Source: Candidatus Polarisedimenticolaceae bacterium
Lineage (GTDB): Bacteria > Acidobacteriota > Polarisedimenticolia > Polarisedimenticolales > DASRJG01
Direction of reading: 5' to 3'
Length of the DNA: 64,000 bases
Assembly: GCA_036275915.1 (NCBI GenBank)
Contig: DASUCV010000011.1
Coordinates: 62,001-126,000, forward strand
The notes under the pieces: generated by a model
Databases searched by the model: none
Seen by the model: the letters and a program-made list of their open reading frames with translations, nothing else
Told to the model about the DNA's origin: nothing
Shown here: one piece after another, positions 34,034-43,201 of the stretch
How positions within the stretch are numbered: position 1 is the stretch's first letter
Layout: each line of letters starts with the position of its first letter
Translations under genes and position numbers: made by a program

Positions 34034-35578
34034 TTGACCGCTCTCGCTCGCCACCCCTTCAAGCTTCCCGTCCTCGCCGGCGTCCTCCTCGCCTTCGGCT
34101 ACTTCACGCTCGGCCTCGTCGTCCCCAGCCTCGTCGCGCTCGTCCCCTTGCTGATCTGGCTCGATGCGAACCTCGACCGGCCGTGGCGCTTCTTCCGCAA
34201 CGGCGGCTTCGTCTTCGGCATGGCGTGGAACCTTCTCATCCTGCATTGGATGCGCGCGATGCTGCAGATGAGCTTCCTCGCGATCTTCGCTTACGTCGGC
34301 CTCGCCGCGATCTTTGCCGCCGGAAGTGCCCTGCTCGTGATCGTTCTCGCGTGGACGCGGAAGCGGACCGGCTGGTCGTACGCGATCCTCCTGCCGTCGG
34401 TGTGGCTCACCCTCGAGTGGGTGCTCGCCCATGGCGACCTCAGAATGACCGCGCAACACCTCGGCCAATCCGCCGCGACGTACCCGTTTCTCGTTCAATT
34501 CGCCGATCTCGGGGGTCCGTACGGAATCGGTCTGGTGCTCTTGCTCTCGAACGTGTTTCTGTTCGACGCGTGGTCTGCTTCGGGGCGGAAGCCCCGCGCA
34601 TTCGCGGTGGCCTCGTGGCTCGTTCTGATCGGGGGTGTCCTGGCGTACGACGCTTGGTCGTGGGGGCATCCTCCGCAACCCGCCGGCACGCTCAAGGTCG
34701 GCCTGGTCCAGCCCAACGTCCCGCTCCTCGAGAAGATGGATCCCGCCACCGACGCGGCGCAGCAGAAGCTGCTCTTCGATCTCACGCGCCGTGCGGCGGG
34801 GCAGGGGGCCCAGGTCATCGTATGGCCGGAAACCGCGTGGCCGAGGCCGTTCTACCACTGGCCCGACCGGCCGCAAACCTACGCGATCGGTGACGTGCAG
34901 TCGCTCGCACGCGAGCTGGGGGTGACGCTCGTCGTCGGGGCGGAGTATGGGATCGTGCGCAACAACCGGCCGCAGGCCTTCTACAACGCGGTCTTCGTCG
35001 TACACCCCGACGGCAAGCTCGACGATGCGTGGAGCGCCAAGGTCTACCTCGTGCCGTTCGTCGAGGCGGTGCCGTTCAAGCCGGTCCTCGGCCCGCTCCT
35101 GTCCGGCCGCGGGGGATGGATGCACTGGCTCGCCGGCGGGTTCACGCCGGGGCCCCGCATCGCACCGCTGCCGGTGGATGGCACGGCGATCGGCGTCAGC
35201 GTCTGCTACGAGGAGCTGTACTTCGACTTGCAGCGGAAGCTCCGTAACGCGGGAGCGAAGATCCAGGCGGTGATCACGAACGACGCCTGGTTCGGCACCA
35301 CCTTCTTCCAGACCTACCAGGCGAACACCGACCGCCTCCGGGCGATCGAGAACCGTACTTCTTTCGTCCGCGTCGCCAACAGCGGTATCTCGGCGTTCAT
35401 CGATCCTCTCGGCCGGGATCTCGCGTGGACCGATCTCAATGTCGAGGACGTGCGCGTCGGGGAGCTGCCGCTCGCAGGCCCGCCGACGGTTTACGATCGC
35501 GCGGGCGACGTTCCCGCCTGGCTCGCGGCGGCGGGGCTCGTCACCGCCTGCGCCGCCGCATGGAGACGATCCCGATGA
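34034..35578 (+). CDS. lnt: Apolipoprotein N-acyltransferase
   Basis: Inner-membrane enzyme of 514 residues that adds the third acyl chain to lipoproteins before export to the outer membrane, consistent with a diderm. An N-terminal block of about 6-7 helices precedes a nitrilase-fold domain with the catalytic triad E266 (WPETAWP), K336 (AKVYLVPF) and C391 (SVCYEELY). TNDAWFGTTFFQTYQANTDRLRAIENR is also family-typical. The start is TTG, placed by the -10 box. The stop overlaps the creatininase-family start by ATGA. Confidence 0.93.
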   Translation: MTALARHPFKLPVLAGVLLAFGYFTLGLVVPSLVALVPLLIWLDANLDRPWRFFRNGGFVFGMAWNLLILHWMRAMLQMSFLAIFAYVGLAAIFAAGSALLVIVLAWTRKRTGWSYAILLPSVWLTLEWVLAHGDLRMTAQHLGQSAATYPFLVQFADLGGPYGIGLVLLLSNVFLFDAWSASGRKPRAFAVASWLVLIGGVLAYDAWSWGHPPQPAGTLKVGLVQPNVPLLEKMDPATDAAQQKLLFDLTRRAAGQGAQVIVWPETAWPRPFYHWPDRPQTYAIGDVQSLARELGVTLVVGAEYGIVRNNRPQAFYNAVFVVHPDGKLDDAWSAKVYLVPFVEAVPFKPVLGPLLSGRGGWMHWLAGGFTPGPRIAPLPVDGTAIGVSVCYEELYFDLQRKLRNAGAKIQAVITNDAWFGTTFFQTYQANTDRLRAIENRTSFVRVANSGISAFIDPLGRDLAWTDLNVEDVRVGELPLAGPPTVYDRAGDVPAWLAAAGLVTACAAAWRRSR

Positions 35579-36321
35579 CACATCGCTTGAACGATCTGAG
35601 CTGGGAGCGGTTCCGCGCGCTCGTTCCCGCTTCGTGCGATCTCGCGATCGTTCCGGTGGGGACGATCGAAGCGCACGGCGCGATCCCGTTGGGGACCGAC
35701 ACGATCATCCCGGAGGCGCTCGCCGTGCGGTTGGCGCCCAAGTGGAACGCGCTGATCGCACCCAGCGTCGCCTACGGTGTCACGAACTCTCTGCTTCCGT
35801 ATCCGGGATCGACCACCGTCTCCTCGGCGACGTTCCGTGCCTATCTTTTCGAGGCGGCGGCGGGGCTCGTCGACACCGGCTTCAGGAGGATCGTCATCCT
35901 GAACGGGCACGGCGGTCAGAGCGAAGAGGTGGCCGACGTCGTCGCGCGGCTCTGGAACGAGAAACGCGCGTTCGCCGTCGCGGTCGAGTGGTGGGGGTTC
36001 GCCGAGGACGCGACGGCGGAGATCTACCCCGGCACGGTCTCCGGCCACGCCGGTGTCGAGGAGACCGCGATGGTGCTCGCGGTGGCGCCCGATCTCATCG
36101 ACACGGAGCGTGCGACGGCGATTCGCCGGTTCGCCCGACGTCACGGCTTACGCGCGCGCCCCTTTCCCGCCTCGATCATCCTCGACCGCCCCGAGACGAA
36201 GGGCGAAGGCGCGCCCGTTCTCGATCCGTCGAAGGCGAAGGCGTTCTTCGATCGCGTCGTCCAGGCGATCGATGTCTCGATCGGCGACGTATTCGCCGGT
36301 TGGCGGGAGCTCCGTCCTTAG
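35575..36321 (+). CDS. Creatininase-family amidohydrolase
   Basis: Metal-dependent hydrolase of 248 residues. Metal and active-site motifs are VGTIEAHGAIPLGTDT, LNGHGGQSEEV and SGHAGVEETAMVL, the E/H/D ligand set of the creatininase/MftE/FAPy-deformylase family. Which amide it cuts is unknown; most members are not creatininases. ATG 35575 overlaps the lnt stop; ATG 35560 is an in-frame alternative. It ends 4 bases into the convergent GGDEF gene. Confidence 0.85.
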   Translation: MTHRLNDLSWERFRALVPASCDLAIVPVGTIEAHGAIPLGTDTIIPEALAVRLAPKWNALIAPSVAYGVTNSLLPYPGSTTVSSATFRAYLFEAAAGLVDTGFRRIVILNGHGGQSEEVADVVARLWNEKRAFAVAVEWWGFAEDATAEIYPGTVSGHAGVEETAMVLAVAPDLIDTERATAIRRFARRHGLRARPFPASIILDRPETKGEGAPVLDPSKAKAFFDRVVQAIDVSIGDVFAGWRELRP

Positions 36322-37262
36322 GCCGGAGCGACGACGATCCGGTTCTTCCCCGCCTTCTTCGCCGCGTAGAGCGCGCGATCGGCCGCGGCGACGAGCTGAT
36401 CGGCGGAGGCGATCTCGGAGTTCGAGGGGAAGGTCGCGACACCTGCCGAGACCGTCAGGCTGAGCCGGTGGTCGGATTCCAGGAAGTTGAACTCGGCCAC
36501 CGCCGCGCGGATACGCTCGGCGACCCGCTCGGCCTGCTCGCCCTCGGTGTGAGGCAAGAGAACCGCGAATTCCTCGCCGCCGTAGCGTGCAGGGAGGTCG
36601 GTGGCGCGTGCGCCGCCCGAGACGAGCATGGCGAACTCGCGGAGGGCGCGATCGCCCGCCTGATGGCCGAGCGTGTCGTTGATCCTCTTGAAGTCGTCGA
36701 GATCGAGCATGACGAGGGAGAGCGCCTGTCCGTAGCGCTCCGAGCGGACCCATTCTTCGTGGAGACGCTTGATGAAGAGCCGGTAGTTCGCGAGTCCGGT
36801 CTTCGAGTCGATCGTCGCCATCTCCTCGAGCTGGGCGTTCGAGGCTTGCAGCTCGCGGTTGGTCGTCTCGAGCGTGAGCAGGACCTCACGCTTCCGCAGC
36901 ATGGCGCGGATCCGCGCGTCGACCTCGTCGAAATTGAACGGCTTCTCGACGTAGTCGTCGATCCCCGCGTCGTCGAACCCTTCACGCTTCGTCTGCGGGT
37001 CGCGCTTGGCCGACAGGAGGATGACCGGGATGTTCCGAGTGGCGGCGGAAGACTTCAGGCGCTTCGACGCGGCGAACCCGTTCGTCCGCGGCATCATCAG
37101 GTCCATGAGGATGATGTCGGGGTGCTCCGAGGCGGCGCGGTGGACTCCTTCGTCGCCGTCGCCCGCCTCCAGGATCACGAACGGCTGATTCCGATACCAC
37201 TCGCGGACGAGCCGCGCCGTCTGGGGATCGTCGTCGACGACCAGGATGCGTACGGTGTCCAC
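36318..37262 (-). CDS. PleD-like response regulator with diguanylate cyclase output
   Basis: 314-residue cytosolic protein that makes cyclic di-GMP on phosphorylation. The receiver domain (1-125) has ILVVDDDP, phosphoacceptor D54 (LMDLMMP), LSAKR and VEKPF. A coiled-coil (REVLLTLETTNRELQASNAQ) leads to the GGDEF domain with the active-site RYGGEEFAVLLP. An RATD inhibition site sits five residues before GGEEF, so feedback control by c-di-GMP is expected. GTG 37262. It lies downstream of ftsZ in the same direction. Confidence 0.93.
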   Translation of the reverse strand: MDTVRILVVDDDPQTARLVREWYRNQPFVILEAGDGDEGVHRAASEHPDIILMDLMMPRTNGFAASKRLKSSAATRNIPVILLSAKRDPQTKREGFDDAGIDDYVEKPFNFDEVDARIRAMLRKREVLLTLETTNRELQASNAQLEEMATIDSKTGLANYRLFIKRLHEEWVRSERYGQALSLVMLDLDDFKRINDTLGHQAGDRALREFAMLVSGGARATDLPARYGGEEFAVLLPHTEGEQAERVAERIRAAVAEFNFLESDHRLSLTVSAGVATFPSNSEIASADQLVAAADRALYAAKKAGKNRIVVAPA

Positions 37263-37285
37263 GCGGGGGAAGTTTACAGTCTACG

Positions 37286-37317
37286 GTTCACAGTCAACAG
37301 TACTGTCGACTGTGAAC
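37286..37317. repeat. Inverted repeat downstream of ftsZ
   Basis: GTTCACAGTC (37286-37295) pairs with GACTGTGAAC (37308-37317), and the centre ACAGTACTGT is itself palindromic. A further ACTGTGAAC copy follows at 37323-37331. It sits between the ftsZ stop and the GGDEF start, where it could act as a hairpin in the ftsZ transcript; no T-run. Confidence 0.7.
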
Positions 37318-37337
37318 TGTCAACTGTGAACTTCCCG

Positions 37338-38576
37338 TCAATCCATCTGCTTGCGCAGGAACGCCGGGACGTCGAGATCGTCCTTCATCTTGCCGAAGTT
37401 CGGGCCGAATCCCTGATCGGCCGGCTCGAGCTCCGGCTCCTCGACGCGCCCGCGCCGGAAGAAACCGCGGCTCGGGCGGTTCGGGACCGGCTCGTCGGCG
37501 GGTTCCGGCGGTGCCATCCGCTCCATCGTCCGGACCGGTGTCTTCATCGACATCGACATCCCGGAGCGCACGTCGTCGCGGTTGAAGCCAGTCGCGATGA
37601 CGGTGACCTTGACCTTGCCCTGCATCGCACGGTCGATGACGGTCCCGAAGATGATGTTGGCGTCGGGGTCGGAGGCCTCCTGGATGATGTTCGCCGCCTC
37701 CGAGACCTCGTGGAGCGACATGTCCTCGCCGCCGGTGATGTTGATGAGGACGCCGCGCGCGCCGTGGATCGACGTGTCCTCGAGGAGCGGCGACGAGATC
37801 GCGCGCTGGGCCGCTTCGACGGCGCGGTGCTCACCGTCGGCGATCCCCGTTCCCATGAGCGCCATGCCCATCCCCGACATGATCGTCTTGACGTCGGCGA
37901 AGTCGAGGTTGATCTCGCCCGGAACGGTGATGAGGTCGGAGATCCCCTGCACCGCTTGCCGGAGGATGTCGTCGGCCATGAGGAACGCCTCGGCGAGGGG
38001 CGTTCCCTTCTCGACGGTGTGGAGGAGCTTGTCGTTCGGGATCGTGATGACCGTGTCGACGACCTGCCGGAGGGCGGCGAGCCCCTCGTCGGCCTGGATA
38101 CGGCGCCGGCGGCCCTCGAACGCGAACGGCTTCGTCACCACCGCGACGACGAGCGCTCCCGCGTCACGTGCGATCTGCGAGATGACTGGCGCGCCTCCCG
38201 TGCCGGTGCCGCCGCCGAGCCCCGAGGTGATGAACACCATGTCGGCGCCCGCGAGCGCCTCGAGGATCTCTTCCTTGTCCTCGTTCGCCGCGCTCTTCCC
38301 GACCTCGGGGTTCGCGCCGGCGCCGAGCCCCTTCGTCAGCTTCATCCCGAGCTGCAGCTTCTGCGGCGCGCGGTTGCTGCGGAGCGCCTGGACGTCGGTG
38401 TTCGCGGCGACGAACTCGACCCCCGCGACACCGGCGGCGATCATGCGGTTCACCGCGTTGCCGCCGCCTCCGCCGACACCGATGACGCGGATCTTCGCCG
38501 CGGCCGGTGCGGTGTCGTCGAAGCTGACCTTGACGGGCTGATTCTTGCGACCCGAGTTGTCGTCCATCGTGATCAT
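37338..38576 (-). CDS. ftsZ: Cell division protein FtsZ
   Basis: Tubulin-like GTPase of 412 residues that forms the cytokinetic ring. The N-terminal [19 protein letters not shown], the tubulin signature GGGTGTG (121-127) and the T7 loop [15 protein letters not shown] are present. A variable linker follows residue ~330, and the C-terminal [13 protein letters not shown] is the conserved peptide for FtsA/ZipA-type partners. ATG 38576 is chosen for its GAGGAG ribosome binding site 7 bases upstream. Last gene of the dcw cluster here. Confidence 0.96.
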   Translation of the reverse strand: MITMDDNSGRKNQPVKVSFDDTAPAAAKIRVIGVGGGGGNAVNRMIAAGVAGVEFVAANTDVQALRSNRAPQKLQLGMKLTKGLGAGANPEVGKSAANEDKEEILEALAGADMVFITSGLGGGTGTGGAPVISQIARDAGALVVAVVTKPFAFEGRRRRIQADEGLAALRQVVDTVITIPNDKLLHTVEKGTPLAEAFLMADDILRQAVQGISDLITVPGEINLDFADVKTIMSGMGMALMGTGIADGEHRAVEAAQRAISSPLLEDTSIHGARGVLINITGGEDMSLHEVSEAANIIQEASDPDANIIFGTVIDRAMQGKVKVTVIATGFNRDDVRSGMSMSMKTPVRTMERMAPPEPADEPVPNRPSRGFFRRGRVEEPELEPADQGFGPNFGKMKDDLDVPAFLRKQMD

Positions 38577-38596
38577 GCGCGATCTCCTCGTCATGG

Positions 38597-39835
38597 TCAG
38601 AACATCTCCGCGAACCAATTACGAACGCGATGGCCCAACTTCACGAACATGCCCGGTGCCACGGAGAAGCCACGCGGGTGATCTTTCGTGTGTCGCGCCG
38701 AGTACAGCGCAAGGCCGACCGCAGTCGCGAACTGCGGTCCTGAGGCGGGCTCGGTCAGGCCGTTGACCCCCCCGGGCTGCCCGAGGCGCACGGGGAGATC
38801 GAACACTTGCTCCGCGACCTCCACCATACCAGGAAGTAGGCTGCCTCCGCCCGTGAGAACGACTCCCGCGTTCAATAATTTTTCGAAGCCGGCGCGTCCG
38901 ACCTCTTCGTGGATGAGAGTAAAAATTTCTTCGGCGCGCGGTTGGAGAATCTCCGCCATCACCTGACGGCTGAGCATGCGCGGCTTGCGTCCGCCGACCG
39001 ACGGCACTTCGATCCCTTCATCGCCTTCGACGAGCGTCGCGAGCGAGCAGCCGTGCTTCTTCTTGAGGCGCTCGGCATCGGGGATCGGCGTCCGCAGGCC
39101 GACCGCGAGGTCGTTGGTGAAGTGATCGCCGCCCGCGGGCAGCACTGCGGTGTGCCAGATCGATCCCTTCTCGAAGATCGCAAGGTCGGTCGTGCCGCCG
39201 CCGATGTCGATGAGGGCGACGCCGAGATCGCGCTCGTCGGCGGCGAGGACGGCCTCGGAGGCCGCGAGCTGCTCGAGCACGGTGTCGCGCACCTCGATCC
39301 CGGCGCGGTTCACGCATGTGACGAGGTTCTGGATCGAGGTCGTCGCGGCGGTCACGATGTGGACGTTGGCCTCGAGGCGCGCGCCGGTCATCCCGACCGG
39401 CTGCGTGATCCCGCCCTGGTCGTCGAGGACGAACTCCTGCGGGAGCACGTGGAGAATCTCCCGGTCCTGAGGGATCGACACCGCGCGGGCGGCGTCCATG
39501 ACCCGGCGCAGGTCCTCCCGGGAGACCGTCCGCTCCTTCCCGGCGATCGCGACGACCCCGCGGCTGTTGAACGAGCGGATGTGGCCGCCGGCGATCCCGA
39601 CGGTCGCCGACTCGACGGCGACCCCGGCCATCATCTCGGCCTCCTCGACGCACGACCGGACCGCATCGACCGTCGCATCGAGGTTGACGACCACGCCCTT
39701 CCTCAGGCCGCGCGAAGGGGCTGAGCCGAGGCCGACGATGTCGACCGACCCGCTCTCCCGCATCTCGGCGACGACGCACGAGATCTTGGTGGTTCCGATG
39801 TCGAGTCCGACGATGTAGCGCTCGTTCTTCGGCAT
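38597..39835 (-). CDS. ftsA: Cell division protein FtsA
   Basis: Actin-fold ATPase of 412 residues that anchors FtsZ to the membrane. Phosphate-binding [33 protein letters not shown] and [17 protein letters not shown] are the FtsA/MreB-superfamily motifs; the 1C subdomain follows residue ~85. The C-terminal [14 protein letters not shown] is a short amphipathic membrane-targeting helix. It lies 2 bases after ftsQ and 20 before ftsZ. Confidence 0.95.
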   Translation of the reverse strand: MPKNERYIVGLDIGTTKISCVVAEMRESGSVDIVGLGSAPSRGLRKGVVVNLDATVDAVRSCVEEAEMMAGVAVESATVGIAGGHIRSFNSRGVVAIAGKERTVSREDLRRVMDAARAVSIPQDREILHVLPQEFVLDDQGGITQPVGMTGARLEANVHIVTAATTSIQNLVTCVNRAGIEVRDTVLEQLAASEAVLAADERDLGVALIDIGGGTTDLAIFEKGSIWHTAVLPAGGDHFTNDLAVGLRTPIPDAERLKKKHGCSLATLVEGDEGIEVPSVGGRKPRMLSRQVMAEILQPRAEEIFTLIHEEVGRAGFEKLLNAGVVLTGGGSLLPGMVEVAEQVFDLPVRLGQPGGVNGLTEPASGPQFATAVGLALYSARHTKDHPRGFSVAPGMFVKLGHRVRNWFAEMF

Positions 39836-39837
39836 GT

Positions 39838-40686
39838 CTAATCACTCTCCATGGCGGGAGGTTCCGCGGCGGGAAGGATGGATATTCTTCGGTTCCAGCG
39901 GAGATCGACCCGTCCCCCGGGTCCGACCTTCCGCGCGATCATCGGCTTCAAGGCGAGGTACGCATCGAGGTTGCGATCGACGTCGTCGGGATCGAGGAGG
40001 ATCTCGGCGGTATCGTCGACGCGCGAGACGGCGACGCGGTCCGGCTGGGAGAGATCTAGCTCGGAGATTCCGCGCGCCCAAGCGGTCCGCGAACGGTGGA
40101 GGGTCATGAGGAGCCCGACGCCGCGCGCGAGCGCAGCTCCCAGCGCCTCGCCCTGAAAGCGGTCGAGCCCGGTCAGGAGCGGCAAGTCGTACGGGAAATC
40201 GGGGCCGACCGGACCCATGACGAACCCGCCGTCGTCGACGACGTAAACCATTCCCCGGAGGAGCGCGAGCGCGCCCGGCGTGCGCTCGGTGACGGAAACG
40301 CGCAGGACCCCCGGCAGGACCCGCTTCACCGTCGCCTCCTTGACCCAAGGATCCTTCGTCGCGGCCTTCGCGACTTCGTCGAGATCGAGCTCGACGAGGT
40401 TCCGGCCGACGTACGGCCGGAGGACGGCGCGCACCGAATCGGCGTTCGTGTGAAGGACGCCCTCGACATCGATCGTCTTCACCGAAAGCTCGGTCGAGGT
40501 CGCGAAGTGCCGAGCCACCGACGCTCCGAAGGCGACGAGGATCGCGCCGATGGCGAGGTTGGCCGCGAGGATTCCGGCCCACCGCAGGAGGACGCGCGTG
40601 CGCCGGGCCTTCCGGACGTGCCGGTTGACGCGGCGACGCCAGTAGCGGCGGTCGGGCTCGGGGAAGGTGCGGCCCTCTTCGATCAA
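39838..40686 (-). CDS. ftsQ: Cell division protein FtsQ
   Basis: Bitopic divisome protein of 282 residues. A basic cytosolic N-terminus (RRYWRRRVNRHVRKARRTR) precedes one membrane helix (~37-57) and a POTRA domain starting at LSVKTIDVEGVLHTNADSV, with PWVKEATVKRVLPGVLRVSVTER characteristic of FtsQ/DivIB. The start is TTG 40686, overlapping the murC stop by TTGA. The identity rests on fold pattern plus position between murC and ftsA. Confidence 0.92.
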   Translation of the reverse strand: MIEEGRTFPEPDRRYWRRRVNRHVRKARRTRVLLRWAGILAANLAIGAILVAFGASVARHFATSTELSVKTIDVEGVLHTNADSVRAVLRPYVGRNLVELDLDEVAKAATKDPWVKEATVKRVLPGVLRVSVTERTPGALALLRGMVYVVDDGGFVMGPVGPDFPYDLPLLTGLDRFQGEALGAALARGVGLLMTLHRSRTAWARGISELDLSQPDRVAVSRVDDTAEILLDPDDVDRNLDAYLALKPMIARKVGPGGRVDLRWNRRISILPAAEPPAMESD

Positions 40687-42086
40687 CGGGCCTCCTTCCT
40701 GCGGCGCAACGGTGTCGCCTCCGCCGCCTCGGCGAGGAGCGCATCGCCGACCTTCCAGACGTCTCCAGCGCCGAGCGTCAGCACGAGATCCCCGGGCTGG
40801 ATCGCCGCGCGGACGATCTTCGGCACCTCGGCCAGGCGTTCGGCGAATGTCACGTCACGGTGGCCGCTCCGCGCGATCGCCTCCGCGACCGAGCGGCCGT
40901 CGACCCCTTCGATCGCCGGCTCGCCGGCCGCGTAGATCTCGGTGACGACGACGCGGTCGGCGAGCGCGAATGCGCGGCCGAACTCCTCGAGAAGCGCGCG
41001 CGTCCGGGTGTACCGGTGCGGCTGGAACACGACGACCGTGCGCGCACCGAAGCCGTCGCGCGCCGCCGCGAGCGTCGCCTCGATCTCGGTGGGATGGTGC
41101 CCGTAGTCGTCGACGACGCGCGCCCCGAACGCCTCGCCCTTGAGCTGGAACCTCCGGTCGACCGCGCGAAACCGGCGCAGTGCCTTGGCGATCTTCGAGA
41201 ACGGCACGTCGAGCTCGAGGCCCACCGCGATCGCGGCGAGCGCGTTCGCGACCGAGTGGCGCCCCGGTACCTTGAGACGCACGGAGCCGAGCTTGTCCCG
41301 CCGCTGCCGCGCGGTGAACGTCGCGCCGAAGCCGTCGAACGTCACGTGGTCGGCGGTGAGATCGGCGTCGCTCGAGAGGCCGTAGGTGACGAGCTTGCGG
41401 TCGACGCGGGGGAGGATCGCGCGGAGATTCGGCTCGTCGAGGCAGACGATCGCCGCCCCGTAGAACGGGACGCGTGAGAGAAACTTCACGAAGGCGTCCT
41501 GGATCTCACCCAGGCCGGCGTAGTGGTCGAGATGCTCGCGGTCGATGTTGGTGACGACCGCGATCGTGGGCTTCATCTTGAGGAACGAGCCGTCCGACTC
41601 GTCGGCCTCAGCAACCATGAACTCGCCCTTGCCGACCTTCGCCCCCGAGCGGAGCGACTTGACTCGGCCGCCGATCACGACGGTCGGATCGAGCTCACCC
41701 TCCGTGAGCACCTCCGCGATCATCGCGGTGGTCGACGTCTTCCCGTGCGCTCCGGCGACGGCGATCCCGTACTTGAGCCGCATCAGCTCGGCGAGCATCT
41801 CGGCGCGAGGGATCACCGGGATCTTTCGCCGGCGGGCCTCGACGACCTCCGGGTTGTCGGGCCGGATCGCCGACGAGACGACGACGACGTCGGCCGACGT
41901 GACGTGATCGGCGCGATGACCCTTCATGACCTTGGCACCCAGCTTCTTGAGCCGTCGCGTGGCGTCACCCTGGGCGAGGTCGGATCCCGTGACGCGATAG
42001 CCGAGGTTGACGAGGACCTCCGCGATGCCGCTCATCCCCGAGCCGCCGATGCCGACGAAGTGGATGCGGCGCACCTTACGAAACAC
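40683..42086 (-). CDS. murC: UDP-N-acetylmuramate-L-alanine ligase
   Basis: Adds L-alanine to UDP-MurNAc, first amino acid of the peptidoglycan stem. 467 residues. N-terminal IHFVGIGGSGMSGIAEVL and TGSD are MurC-specific; ATP site VAGAHGKTSTTAM; then EADESDGSFL, TNIDREHLDHY, and the C-terminal DDYGHHPTEIEATL. GTG 42086 overlaps the murG end by 11 bases; GTG 42074 is also possible. Confidence 0.95.
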   Translation of the reverse strand: MFRKVRRIHFVGIGGSGMSGIAEVLVNLGYRVTGSDLAQGDATRRLKKLGAKVMKGHRADHVTSADVVVVSSAIRPDNPEVVEARRRKIPVIPRAEMLAELMRLKYGIAVAGAHGKTSTTAMIAEVLTEGELDPTVVIGGRVKSLRSGAKVGKGEFMVAEADESDGSFLKMKPTIAVVTNIDREHLDHYAGLGEIQDAFVKFLSRVPFYGAAIVCLDEPNLRAILPRVDRKLVTYGLSSDADLTADHVTFDGFGATFTARQRRDKLGSVRLKVPGRHSVANALAAIAVGLELDVPFSKIAKALRRFRAVDRRFQLKGEAFGARVVDDYGHHPTEIEATLAAARDGFGARTVVVFQPHRYTRTRALLEEFGRAFALADRVVVTEIYAAGEPAIEGVDGRSVAEAIARSGHRDVTFAERLAEVPKIVRAAIQPGDLVLTLGAGDVWKVGDALLAEAAEATPLRRRKEAR

Positions 42087-43185
42087 CGCGGCCCTCCGTC
42101 GTCCCGCCGAGGAGGAGATCGGCGACATCGGCGATCCGTCGCGCGGCGTCCGGCTTCGCGAGCGTCTTCGCGGCGGCGGCCATGCTCGCGCGACGGGCCG
42201 GATCGGCCGCGAGCGAGGCGATCTCCGCGGCCAAGCGCGCGCCCTCGAGCTCCGCATCGGGAATCACGACGGCGGCGCCGGCGTCCCGCACGGCCTCCGC
42301 GTTCATCCTCTGGTGATCGTCGGCGGCGTGAGGGAACGGCACGAGGATCGCGGAGCGGCCGGCGGCCGCCAGCTCGGCGAGCGTGGTCGCCCCGGCGCGC
42401 GAGACGACGAGGTCGGCCGCGGCGAGCCTCTCCGGCATGTCGTCGAAGAACGGCCGGACGAGGGCGTCGAGCTCCGGGTGCGCCGCGTAGGCCTGCGCCA
42501 CTTGCTCGTGCGCCTCCACGCCGGTTTGGTGGACGACCCGCGGCGGCGGGCTCATGGCGGCGAGGCGCGGGAGGGCGTCGACGGCCGCCCGATTGATCGA
42601 CCTCGCCCCCCGGCTGCCGCCGAAGACGAGGAGCGAGAGGCGTGCTCCTCCCGGCGCGGGCCCGATCGCCGCGAACTCGGGACGGATTGGATTTCCGGTG
42701 ACGATGCCGATCCCGTGGAGCCGGGCCTTGGCCGCCTCGGACGGCACGCACACCGCCGAGGCGCGCGGCGCCAACCAGCGGTTCGTCGCTCCGGGAAAGT
42801 GGTTCTGCTCCATCAGCATCGTTTCGACCCGCACGAGCCACGCCGCGAGCACCGCGGGCCCGGACGCGTACCCGCCGACCCCGACGACGAGCGCGGGCCG
42901 GCGCCGCACGAACGCTCCCACCGAGCGGACCACAGCGAGCGAGGCCGACGCCGCGGATCGCAGACGGGCGAGCGCCCCGGCACCCTTGAGTCCGGACAGT
43001 GGCAGCAGCGTGAGGTCGTACCCGGCCCGGGGCACGAGCTTCGCCTCGAGGCCGTTGCGCGCCCCGACGAAGCGGACCCGGCGCTCGGGATGGCGGCGGC
43101 GCAGCTCGTCCGCGACGGCGAGCGCAGGGAAGAGGTGGCCACCGGTCCCGCCGCCGGCGAAGACGATGTCGCGATTCCTCTCCAC
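42076..43185 (-). CDS. murG: UDP-GlcNAc : lipid I N-acetylglucosaminyltransferase
   Basis: GT28 enzyme of 369 residues that makes lipid II at the inner face of the cytoplasmic membrane. Motifs are the N-terminal FAGGGTGGHLFPALAVADEL, TGNPIRPEF, FGGSRGARSINRA and the donor-binding SRAGATTLAELAAAGRSAILVPFPHAADDHQ. It lies 16 bases downstream of ftsW and overlaps murC. Confidence 0.96.
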   Translation of the reverse strand: MERNRDIVFAGGGTGGHLFPALAVADELRRRHPERRVRFVGARNGLEAKLVPRAGYDLTLLPLSGLKGAGALARLRSAASASLAVVRSVGAFVRRRPALVVGVGGYASGPAVLAAWLVRVETMLMEQNHFPGATNRWLAPRASAVCVPSEAAKARLHGIGIVTGNPIRPEFAAIGPAPGGARLSLLVFGGSRGARSINRAAVDALPRLAAMSPPPRVVHQTGVEAHEQVAQAYAAHPELDALVRPFFDDMPERLAAADLVVSRAGATTLAELAAAGRSAILVPFPHAADDHQRMNAEAVRDAGAAVVIPDAELEGARLAAEIASLAADPARRASMAAAAKTLAKPDAARRIADVADLLLGGTTEGRGVS

Positions 43186-43201
43186 GCTGCCACCCGGCTC
43201 C

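Noticed and set aside
37276-37331. Repeated ACTGTGAAC units considered as a CRISPR array
   Set aside because: Units are too short, irregularly spaced and partly inverted; no cas genes are present.
35439-38681. Very long open frame on the plus strand across the GGDEF and ftsZ genes
   Set aside because: It is antisense to well-supported genes, rich in Arg and Asp, and has no domain; long antisense frames are expected in high-GC DNA.
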